Assembly (NCBI GenBank): GCA_934655755.1
Contig: CAKUHA010000002.1
Coordinates: forward strand, 124,001 to 188,000
From: an uncultured Collinsella sp.
GTDB lineage: Bacteria > Actinomycetota > Coriobacteriia > Coriobacteriales > Coriobacteriaceae
Reading direction: 5' to 3'
DNA: 64,000 nt
The notes beneath the pieces are model-generated. The model had not been told where the DNA came from. It saw only the letters and a list, made by a program, of their open reading frames with translations, and did not search any database. The stretch's first letter is position 1; each line of letters begins with the position of its first letter. Both the position numbers and the translations under genes were made by a program. Below are positions 53,943 to 61,516 of this stretch, in pieces.

Positions 53943-54139
53943 GCAAGATGGGATTTGTCCGAAGCTAAACAGCTTTGGGTCACCGTGGACGGGCAGGGGC
54001 CTCGACGCGGGTAGACACGAGACACATACATTACGCGACCTCGCCCTGGTGGCCGCACACGTTGGTTGCGGCCGACGCGGGCCGCGGGCAAGCGCTTGTA
54101 AGGGGAGCCTTGCCTCTCTTGTACGAGAAAGGACGCGTA

Positions 54140-54868
54140 ATGAAGATCATTAAAGCTAAAGACTACGAGGATATGAGCCGCAAGGCCGCCAATATCATCT
54201 CGGCTCAGGTTATCCTCAAGCCCGATTGCGTGCTGGGTCTTGCCACCGGCTCCACCCCGATTGGCGCCTACAAGCAGCTCGCCGCTTGGTACAAGAAGGG
54301 CGACGTCGACTTTGCCGAGGTCAGCACCTACAACCTCGACGAGTATCGTGGCCTTTCGCACGACGATCCCCAGAGCTACCACTACTTTATGCGTGAGAAC
54401 TTCTTCGATCACATTAACATCGACCTGAACAACACGCATGTGCCCGATGGCTCCAATCCCGACGCTGCCGCTGCCTGCTCTGAGTACGACGAGATCGTCG
54501 CTGCCGCCGGTTACCCCGATTTGCAGCTGCTCGGCATCGGTAACAACGGTCACATCGGCTTCAACGAGCCCGATGACCACTTCTCCAAGGGTACGCACTG
54601 TGTCGACCTTACCGAGAGCACTATTCAGGCCAACAGCCGCCTGTTTGACAGCATCGACGACGTGCCTCGTCAGGCCTACACCATGGGCACTCAGACCATC
54701 ATGTATGCCCGCATGATCCTGGTTGTCGCCAATGGCGAGGCCAAGGCCCAGGCCGTGCATGACATGTGCTTTGGTCCGGTTACCCCCGAGTGCCCTGCCT
54801 CGATCCTGCAGCTGCACACCAACTGCGTTGTCGTTGCCGACGAGGCCGCCCTTTCGCTCTGCGAGTAG
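54140..54868 (+). CDS. nagB: Glucosamine-6-phosphate deaminase
   Basis: NagB converts glucosamine 6-phosphate to fructose 6-phosphate and ammonia, the key step of amino-sugar catabolism. The 242 residues match the short, non-allosteric form of Gram-positives. Visible are GLATGSTPIGAYKQL (phosphate loop), the catalytic NLDEYRGL region and GNNGHIGFNEP with the active-site histidine. GAGAAAGGACG precedes the ATG at 54140; an in-frame open stretch reaches back to 53975 but has no start signal and would add an unrelated extension. The reaction opposes GlmS and GlmM use of the same metabolite. Confidence 0.95.
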   Translation: MKIIKAKDYEDMSRKAANIISAQVILKPDCVLGLATGSTPIGAYKQLAAWYKKGDVDFAEVSTYNLDEYRGLSHDDPQSYHYFMRENFFDHINIDLNNTHVPDGSNPDAAAACSEYDEIVAAAGYPDLQLLGIGNNGHIGFNEPDDHFSKGTHCVDLTESTIQANSRLFDSIDDVPRQAYTMGTQTIMYARMILVVANGEAKAQAVHDMCFGPVTPECPASILQLHTNCVVVADEAALSLCE

Positions 54869-54899
54869 CGAAAGCCTATCACCTCGACATAGCTTTGCC

Positions 54900-54930
54900 G
54901 AAGGCCTCCGCTTTGCGGGGGCCTTTTTGC
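54900..54930 (+). terminator. Terminator after nagB
   Basis: The stem AAGGCCTCCGC / GCGGGGGCCTT (one wobble-type mismatch) is followed by TTTGC. Confidence 0.82.
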
Positions 54931-55312
54931 TGAGTGCACGCCGTGTGCTTGACGAAAACCTTGCCGCGAACTTGACGGGTGCGTCTGGTGCAGCATGATT
55001 CATTCCATAACAGATACTATGCATAAATGCTATGAAAAGGTCGCAGACGGTAGCTGGCGTTAGGTGAGTTGCGCAACACAATTGAACAGCGCTCATTTGA
55101 GGTACACTGCCAAAGGATGGGACAAGCTGGCAAGCGCATTGACCTGCGCAAAGACTGATTGGTTGGGGGATAAGTTTCAATCGGACCACGCTGAACAAAA
55201 ACTTGCCATTTGCGTACCAGCAAACATCCTAAACCGTAGCATCGCTCTATTCATCTAGCGATACATATGGTCTAGCGTTACGGTGTCCATGTGGTCGAGT
55301 TGAGGAGCGGGC
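54931..55312. other. Gap before the SARP-type regulator gene
   Basis: No gene with a ribosome site is visible here; a 64-residue open frame (55064-55258) has no family features. Near the end TCTAGCG occurs twice in direct orientation (55254-55260 and 55271-55277, with matching TAC ends), a 17-base period that could be a binding site of the following regulator. Confidence 0.45.
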
Positions 55313-58312
55313 ATGGTTAACGATTTGGGCAATACGGGCGACCTCGAGCTTATGCCGCTGGGCAGTAGCTATATGGTACGGCGCGATCGCTTGATGAACG
55401 AACTTATCGCCAAGGGCCGAAAGGCCGGCATCGTAGTCCTCTACGCGCCTGATGGCTTTGGGAAAACCTCGGTGCTGCTGCAGTATACCCAAGAGGTTAA
55501 AAGCGATCCGACGCGAGGTCCCGTGCGGATCATCGAGGCAGACCGCGCCATTGGGCGCGAGGTGTTTATGCAGCTCGAGGTCGTTACCGAAGAGCTTAAG
55601 GACAAACCGCACTCCCTGATTGCAATCGATAACGTGCCTAACCTCAGCCAGAGCGAGACCGAGGAGCTGATCGACCGAATCCGAAGCCTGCGTGCTATGG
55701 GGGTTGGGGTCTTTATGAGCTGCCGTCCTTCGAATCGCCAGCTGATTCATGGACTGGGCGATTCGATTAAAGTCAACGCGCAGATGCTCAAGGTGCATGC
55801 CTATGAGTATTCGGCGTGGGCATCGGCGTTTTCGATTAGCACATCGCTCGACTTCTATCAGCTTACGCAGGGCGTGCCCGAGCTCGTCTCGGCGCTGCAG
55901 ACGGGGCTGTACGGCCAGGGGGACGTCGCCCAGCTGCTCGAAAACGAGATCGTCAACGTATACGGCGCGGCACTTGCCGACTTGGCATCCCTCGACAACA
56001 ACACGCTGTTTAACGTTGCGGGCCTTATGGTCTTAATGGGCGAAGGCAATATCGCAGAGCTCGAGGCGTGCGGCGTGCGTCTATCGATGGTTGACCAGTC
56101 GTATCTGGTGCGCGATTATCCCATCTTTGGCATTGACCCGGTCGACCGAAGTTTTGCCTGCTTGGGAACGGAAGACAATGCGCGGCTCAGGCTGCGCAAG
56201 CTGATCGCCGAGATCAGCCCCGAACTTATACGACGCGCTGCTCGCATTTTAATCAAGGCGAGCCGATGCGACTTGGCGATGAACCTGGCAGATGCCTTCT
56301 TAGATCGGAATGTCGTGCTCGAGCTTGCCGGGCAGTATGGGGTCGACCTTGCCTTGACTGGACATGGGGCGGACGTTTGCCGCGCGGCGCTGGGGGCAAT
56401 GAATGCCGATGGATTGTCATACGAGCCGACGCTGCCTGAAGCGCTCGGCGTGTATCTGTCGGCGGTGACCATTTCCAACGCCAAGTTGGCCCGATGCATG
56501 GCGGCTGTTATCGAGCGGGCTGGCGAGCGCGCCGCGCAAGAGATTGACCCGCTCGCCTGGAGAGTGGCCCAGGCGCTTACCATCGTTTGCTACGGGCAAA
56601 GCGGGCTGGGGCTCCCCACGACGCTTTCGTTTCCGGACCGCGCGTCATCGTGCGACGTACTCGACATGTTGTCGGCGCATATCGAGGTAAAGCGCCGCTT
56701 GGCCGAGCATGCGGATGTGGGCGATGCGTTTGATGGAATCGGGGAGCACGGGGCGTACGATTGCGAGCTGGATATCGCCGGCTTATTTATACGGGCAGAC
56801 CGGATGCTGGTGGAGCTGTTTGACGGCTCGTTCGCAGGAACCGATGCACGCGATGACGAGCTTGCCCTAATGGTCGAGGCGCTCGACATTCATAGCCTGA
56901 GGGCGCTGACGATTTGGGTGCGCATGGTGCTGGCTGCACGCCGCCTGCTTGCCGGCTTGCCGGTAACCGACGAAGCGGCGTTTAGCGAGATCGACCGTTT
57001 TGCCGTGCGCGTGCGCGATAATCGGCTTCAGCTCTTTGGGCTTTTGCTCGAAGGATGGCAGTCGATGGCCGAGGGACACCCTGTCAACGCAAAGTTCCGT
57101 GCCGTTCAGGTGCTCAAGCTTGTTGACGAAACGGTGACGTATATGCGAGATAACGCGCTGCTGCTGGAGCGCGTGGCATTTTTGCGAAACACATCGATGG
57201 TTACGGTGCGCGAGGAGGCGGAGCTGCTCGATATTAGCCAGACGCAGGTTCGCGGTTCGGAAGCGTGGACGGTGGCGCTGCACCTGGCCTCTGCGGGCCG
57301 TGACAGCGATTTGGCGGCGTGGATGTCCATGAACCGCCCGGGCATGCTGGAGCCGTCGTATCGACTCTTTGCACGCCTTGCCATGCATTGTCTGGGCGAG
57401 TCTGGCGCAAGGATCCGCAAGAAGCTCCCGGTGCGTGAGCTTTCGAGATACACGCTGCGCGATGATTTGGACGAAGCGCACGAGCGGCTGTTTCAGGTCG
57501 AAGAGGTCGAGGCCGTCGATGCGATCGAGCATATCGAGATCCGCATGTTCGGGGCGTTTCGCGCCGAGCGCGACGGGTTTCCCATCACCGATAAGATGTG
57601 GCGTCGCAAGAAAGCGGCGACGCTTGCGGAGCGTCTCGCGCTGAGCATGGACGCGCTGGTCGATCGCGAGACCCTGGCCATGGAGCTGTGGCCCCATGCA
57701 GAGTTCAACCGTGCCCGCAACAACTTGTATTCGACGATATCACGCCTGCGCTCGGCCTTGGGTCCGACGCCAGACGGCAAGTCGTGTGTGCTGATCCAAA
57801 ACGAGTGCATTGGGCTCAATGGCGACTACGTTAAGACCGACGTGCGGCTGTTTGAGCAGATGGCCCGCGAAATCTTGGGAAATCGTGGGGGAGCACGCGG
57901 GCCTCATCTGGTGGAGCTGTGTCTAAAGGTCGAGCAGCTCTATGCCGGTCCGCTCTATATTCCCAATGGCTGCAATCCAACGTACTTTGTGCGCATGCGT
58001 CGCATTATGCAATCCAAGTTTATCGACAGCATGATTCGCGGGGCGAACGAGGCGCTGGAAGAAAACGACCTGCAGTCGGCGATATGGTTGGTCGAGGCAG
58101 GGCTTCGCCAGGAGACGGCGCGTGAGGATATGGTTCGCTGCGCCATGCGCGTCTATAACGCCGCGGGTCGCCGTCGCGACATCATCGATTTGTACAGTGG
58201 ACATGTCCATCATCTAAAAGAGCAGATTGCGGGCGTGCCCGAGCCCGAGACGCGGCGTCTATACGAGCGATTGGTCGAAGGCAGGCTTAAGCGCATGGCC
58301 GTTGTGCGATAA
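55313..58312 (+). CDS. Large SARP-type transcriptional regulator with STAND ATPase domain
   Basis: The 999-residue protein starts with an AAA/STAND-type ATPase (Walker A APDGFGKTS, residues 45-53; LIAIDNVP as Walker B about 101-108). A long helical, TPR-like middle (about 250-730) follows. The C-terminal DNA-binding winged helix of OmpR type (about 741-835: IRMFGAFRAERDG to RARNNLYSTISRLRSALG) is followed by a BTAD-type helical domain (about 840-995). This N-ATPase and C-SARP order is the reverse of the classical AfsR layout. It may sense a signal through the TPR region. GAGGAGCGGGC precedes the ATG. Targets are unknown; there is no adjacent biosynthetic cluster. Confidence 0.85.
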   Translation: MVNDLGNTGDLELMPLGSSYMVRRDRLMNELIAKGRKAGIVVLYAPDGFGKTSVLLQYTQEVKSDPTRGPVRIIEADRAIGREVFMQLEVVTEELKDKPHSLIAIDNVPNLSQSETEELIDRIRSLRAMGVGVFMSCRPSNRQLIHGLGDSIKVNAQMLKVHAYEYSAWASAFSISTSLDFYQLTQGVPELVSALQTGLYGQGDVAQLLENEIVNVYGAALADLASLDNNTLFNVAGLMVLMGEGNIAELEACGVRLSMVDQSYLVRDYPIFGIDPVDRSFACLGTEDNARLRLRKLIAEISPELIRRAARILIKASRCDLAMNLADAFLDRNVVLELAGQYGVDLALTGHGADVCRAALGAMNADGLSYEPTLPEALGVYLSAVTISNAKLARCMAAVIERAGERAAQEIDPLAWRVAQALTIVCYGQSGLGLPTTLSFPDRASSCDVLDMLSAHIEVKRRLAEHADVGDAFDGIGEHGAYDCELDIAGLFIRADRMLVELFDGSFAGTDARDDELALMVEALDIHSLRALTIWVRMVLAARRLLAGLPVTDEAAFSEIDRFAVRVRDNRLQLFGLLLEGWQSMAEGHPVNAKFRAVQVLKLVDETVTYMRDNALLLERVAFLRNTSMVTVREEAELLDISQTQVRGSEAWTVALHLASAGRDSDLAAWMSMNRPGMLEPSYRLFARLAMHCLGESGARIRKKLPVRELSRYTLRDDLDEAHERLFQVEEVEAVDAIEHIEIRMFGAFRAERDGFPITDKMWRRKKAATLAERLALSMDALVDRETLAMELWPHAEFNRARNNLYSTISRLRSALGPTPDGKSCVLIQNECIGLNGDYVKTDVRLFEQMAREILGNRGGARGPHLVELCLKVEQLYAGPLYIPNGCNPTYFVRMRRIMQSKFIDSMIRGANEALEENDLQSAIWLVEAGLRQETAREDMVRCAMRVYNAAGRRRDIIDLYSGHVHHLKEQIAGVPEPETRRLYERLVEGRLKRMAVVR

Positions 58313-58345
58313 AAAAGGGGGCGTCCAGGTAACCCGGACGCCCCG
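58311..58345 (-). terminator. Terminator after yhbY (minus strand)
   Basis: On the minus strand the stem GGGGCGTCC / GGACGCCCC is followed by CTTTTTTATCG, in the space between the convergent regulator and yhbY genes. Confidence 0.8.
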
Positions 58346-58367
58346 TAGGCATACGATGTGTGAGTGC

Positions 58368-58667
58368 TTAGACGAGCTTGATCTTCTCGATGTCCTTGCG
58401 CGAGGACTCGCGATACAGCGAGAACTTGCGGCCGATAACCTGGACGACCTCGGCATGGCAGCGATCGGCGAGCTCCTCGGCGGCCTCGCGGGCAGAAAGG
58501 CTGGAGCCATCGAGCACGGAACACTTAACAAGCTCGTGCTTCTCCAGGTAGGCGACCGTCTGCTCGACGGTGCCCTCGTTGACGTCGGACTTGCCGATGA
58601 TGATGGCGGGGTTGAGGTGATGGGCCATGCTGCGAAGCTGCTTGACCTGGGCTCCTGTCAGTGCCAT
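58368..58667 (-). CDS. yhbY: YhbY/CRM-domain RNA-binding protein
   Basis: The 99-residue protein is a single CRM domain, which binds pre-50S ribosomal particles and assists ribosome assembly. ALTGAQVKQLRSMAHHLNPAIIIGK at the start and GRKFSLYRES near the end are diagnostic of YhbY. It runs opposite to the preceding regulator gene. The ATG at 58667 has only a weak AGAAAGCGAG site upstream. It stands alone between terminators. Confidence 0.92.
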   Translation of the reverse strand: MALTGAQVKQLRSMAHHLNPAIIIGKSDVNEGTVEQTVAYLEKHELVKCSVLDGSSLSAREAAEELADRCHAEVVQVIGRKFSLYRESSRKDIEKIKLV

Positions 58668-58836
58668 GGGTTCTCGCTTTCTATGTATGGGGCGCCCCGC
58701 GATGGGGCCTTAATCTACGTGAGCTGTCCCACGATAGCGCAGGAACGGCGCGGTGTGGGGCGCGTTTGCCCAGTTCAAAAAGAATGCGGATGCCGAGTGA
58801 GTGACCGGTGCGGGCTGCAGACGGTTTATAGATGGG

Positions 58837-59724
58837 CTACGGACGACTCGCGGAGACCGGCTCCCAGGCAATAAACGCCCAGCGAACCTTACGGACGTGG
58901 TCGAGCATAAAGCGTCCCTGCGGCACGCCCTTAGACCCCGGCTCGCCAGCATGGGGGTTCTCAATCATATGCTGGGCAATGTAATCGCGTAGACGGTCGA
59001 CCTTATCCTCGTTACCATGCTCGAGCATGCGGGAGAAGTCCGCCACACCCGCCTCGAGGCTATCGAAGGTGTCGCGACGAGGCGATTCAAAATACGTAAC
59101 CTGCGGCAGGGCACCCATCTGAATGAGGATATTAAAGGCATACACAAAGCCATTACTGCAGGTAACCGAGGCACCGATGGCGTTCATCAGATGCAGGTCA
59201 TAGCGTGGGCTAGAGTTAGCGACCATCGTGACAGCACAACGCCGACGAGCCGTACGGTCAAGCTTGGCAAGTGCGCCTTTTAGGTTGGTCGTGGTGACAG
59301 AGCGACTGGCAAAGGCAACATCTACCGCTTTCGCGACCGGTCCAACCAAGTCCCAATCATCATCCCAGGCAAGCTCAAGCGGCGTAATCTGGTCCTCAAG
59401 CCCGTAATACTCAATACCAGCATCAAGGGTGCCCAGCATAGCGGGAGAGAAATCAGCAGCAATCACAGGATGCCCAGCCTGCGCAAGCGGAATAGCAATC
59501 GACCCAGCCCCACACCCCATATCAAGCACCGACTCACCAGGCTGGAGTGCCAGCAGCTTCATAAAATCGCGAGCATACGGAGCAGTCTCAAGCGGCCGAA
59601 AATGCCGAGCCCTCTTGTCCCACTCAAAAGAGTCATCAGCCCGATGCCGAGCGGCCTGCAGACGCATCCATTCAGCATTCCAGTCAGTAGAAAGAAGCTC
59701 AGAACGAATCAAATCATCAGCCAC
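58837..59724 (-). CDS. Class I SAM-dependent methyltransferase
   Basis: The 295-residue protein has the SAM-binding motif I VLDMGCGAGSIAIPLA (about 66-81), motif II IAADFSPAML and a Rossmann core to about residue 200; the C-terminal third is unassigned. The N-terminal 50 residues (WMRLQAARHRADDSFEWDKRARHF) resemble a substrate-recognition extension. Substrate is unknown; it is not a recognisable rRNA or ubiquinone enzyme. The start is GTG at 59724 with GAGGGAGATGG upstream. It lies about 320 bases downstream of the DUF711 gene on the same strand, separated by structured element 2 and a terminator. Confidence 0.87.
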   Translation of the reverse strand: MADDLIRSELLSTDWNAEWMRLQAARHRADDSFEWDKRARHFRPLETAPYARDFMKLLALQPGESVLDMGCGAGSIAIPLAQAGHPVIAADFSPAMLGTLDAGIEYYGLEDQITPLELAWDDDWDLVGPVAKAVDVAFASRSVTTTNLKGALAKLDRTARRRCAVTMVANSSPRYDLHLMNAIGASVTCSNGFVYAFNILIQMGALPQVTYFESPRRDTFDSLEAGVADFSRMLEHGNEDKVDRLRDYIAQHMIENPHAGEPGSKGVPQGRFMLDHVRKVRWAFIAWEPVSASRP

Positions 59725-59741
59725 GGGCCATCTCCCTCACA

Positions 59742-59775
59742 ACAAAAAAGCGACTCCTCCCAAAAGAAGAGCCGC
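59742..59775 (-). terminator. Terminator before the methyltransferase gene (minus strand)
   Basis: On the minus strand, GCGGCTCTTC and GAGGAGTCGC pair (with one mismatch) around TTTTGG and are followed by TTTTTTG. It ends the DUF711 transcript after structured element 2. Confidence 0.78.
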
Positions 59776-59888
59776 AACCAGCATATATCAGAAAGAACCG
59801 TTCCAACGCCAAACCACCGCATCAGCCAGGATGGGCAGAAGCGAAGCGACTGCCAAAGGGACAGAACCCAACCGAGGTCCCGATGTGC

Positions 59889-60027
59889 GGGAGCCCCGGG
59901 GAGGGCAAATATATAAGGTCGATCGCGAGTTCCGCACGAGCCGGAGAGCACTTAATGTGCTCTCCGTGCGAGCCAGGACTGTCCGAGCAGGCGACCTTAT
60001 ATGTCTGCCGCCCGGCGGCGGGGCTCC
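59889..60027 (-). repeat. Large structured 3'-UTR element, copy 2 (after the DUF711 gene)
   Basis: Read on the minus strand, it starts 17 bases after the DUF711-family stop. It has an outer stem (GGAGCCCCG / CGGGGCTCC plus a perfect 11-bp ATATAAGGTCG stem), then ACAGTCCTG, a hairpin tipped by CACATTAAGTG, and GTGCGGAACTC. These blocks are identical to copy 1, while the paired stems differ in sequence. The rest of the 319-base gap 59725-60043 holds the terminator above. Confidence 0.85.
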
Positions 60028-60043
60028 TCGCCCGTATTCCCAG

Positions 60044-61408
60044 CTAGTTCTTCAGCGAGTTTAGCGGCGCCGGGAATCGACCACCGCGATGGGCAAGCAC
60101 GGTGCCGGCGTTGGGGTTCACCGGCATGATGGGTGCACGGCCGAACAGGCCGCCGTACTCGACGCAGTCGCCCACGCCCTTGCCGATGGCGGGAATCACA
60201 CGGACGGCCGTGGTCTTGTTGTTGATGACGCCGATGGCCATCTCGTCGGCGATAATGCCGGCGATGGTCTCGACCGGGGTGTCGCCGGGGATGGCGATCA
60301 TGTCAAGGCCGACGGAGCACACGCAGGTCATGGCCTCAAGCTTCTCGAGCGAAAGTGCACCGGCCTCGACGGCGGCGATCATGCCGGCGTCTTCGGACAC
60401 GGGGATAAAGGCGCCCGAGAGGCCGCCGACGCTGGAGCTGGCCATGACGCCGCCCTTCTTGACGGCATCGTTGAGCATGGCGAGTGCACAGGTCGTGCCC
60501 GGGCCACCGCAGGTGCCCACGCCGATGATCTCGAGGATGCGGGCAACGGAGTCGCCGATGGCGGGCGTGGGGGCCAGCGACAGATCGACGATGCCCTTCT
60601 CGACACCCAGGCGATGGGCGGCCTCGCGGCTCATGAGCTCGCCGGCACGGGTGATCTTAAAGGCGGTCTGCTTGATCTTCTCGGCGACTTCCATCATCGA
60701 GGCGGAGTCGGGGAGTGTCTCCAGAGCCGCGGCCATAACGCCAGGGCCCGAGACACCAACGTTGATGGCGGCGTCGGCCTCGCCGCCGCCGTGGACGGCG
60801 CCCGCCATAAACGGGGAGTCTTCGACCATATTGGCAAAGCAAACAAACTTGGAAGCGCCGACGGAGTCCTGGTCGGCCGTGAGCTTGGCGGCGTCGATGA
60901 TGGTCTGCGCGGCCATGAGTACGGCGTCCATGTTGATGCCGGCACGCAGGCTGGCAACGTTGACGCTGGAGCAGACGCGGCTCGTGGTGGCGAGCGCCTG
61001 CGGAATGGACTGGATAACGCGGCGGTCGGCGTCGCCGATGCCCTTCTGGACGAGCGCGGAGAAGCCGCCCAGGTAGTCGATGCCGAGGGTCTCGGCCGCG
61101 CGGTCGAGGGCATGCGCGATGGGGGTGAGGTCCTCATCCTTGCAGCAAGCGGCGATCTGCGCCACCGGGGTGACGGAAACGCGCTTATTGACGATGGGGA
61201 TACCGTACTCGCGCTCGAGGTTCTCGGCGGTCTCGACCAGGTGCTCAGCCGTGTGCGTCACGTGGTCGTAAATCTTCGTGCACATGCGGTCGAGGTTCTC
61301 GTCACCGCAACCCATGAGCGAAACACCCATGGTGATGGTCCTGATGTCGAGGTTCTGCTCCTCAACCATGCCGCGGGTTTCCGCGATTTCTGCAGGCGTG
61401 ATCGCCAT
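60044..61408 (-). CDS. UPF0210/DUF711-family protein
   Basis: The 454-residue protein belongs to the DUF711 (UPF0210) family of unknown function, related by fold to glycyl-radical enzyme-like proteins. The [14 protein letters not shown]-terminal region and [23 protein letters not shown] are typical. It lacks a signal peptide and should be cytoplasmic. The ATG at 61408 sits behind AGGAGCGCAAGG; an ATG at 61465 lies upstream without a ribosome site. Many conserved glycines and cysteines suggest an enzyme, but no reaction is established. In some organisms an ACT-domain protein (UPF0237) is encoded next to it; none is here. Confidence 0.9.
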   Translation of the reverse strand: MAITPAEIAETRGMVEEQNLDIRTITMGVSLMGCGDENLDRMCTKIYDHVTHTAEHLVETAENLEREYGIPIVNKRVSVTPVAQIAACCKDEDLTPIAHALDRAAETLGIDYLGGFSALVQKGIGDADRRVIQSIPQALATTSRVCSSVNVASLRAGINMDAVLMAAQTIIDAAKLTADQDSVGASKFVCFANMVEDSPFMAGAVHGGGEADAAINVGVSGPGVMAAALETLPDSASMMEVAEKIKQTAFKITRAGELMSREAAHRLGVEKGIVDLSLAPTPAIGDSVARILEIIGVGTCGGPGTTCALAMLNDAVKKGGVMASSSVGGLSGAFIPVSEDAGMIAAVEAGALSLEKLEAMTCVCSVGLDMIAIPGDTPVETIAGIIADEMAIGVINNKTTAVRVIPAIGKGVGDCVEYGGLFGRAPIMPVNPNAGTVLAHRGGRFPAPLNSLKN

Positions 61409-61453
61409 CCTTGCGCTCCTATCTGCCAAAACGAGCATAGTCCCCTCTATTCT

Positions 61454-61492
61454 AACGTGCCGCACGCGCCAAGTGGCACATGCGGCACGTTT
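61454..61492. terminator. Hairpin between metH and the DUF711 gene
   Basis: The perfect 10-bp stem ACGTGCCGCA / TGCGGCACGT lies in the 108-base gap. TTTTGG follows on the plus strand only, so its terminator strength for the minus-strand genes is doubtful. Confidence 0.5.
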
Positions 61493-61516
61493 TGGTGTGG
61501 GGTTGTTTCCGTTGTG

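Noticed and set aside
53943..54139. A riboswitch in the nagB leader
   Set aside because: The leader is about 200 bases and GC-rich but shows no motif of a known class; nagB is not a usual glmS-ribozyme target.
55064..55258. A 64-residue open frame before the SARP-type gene
   Set aside because: It has no ribosome site, no recognisable features and overlaps the likely promoter region.
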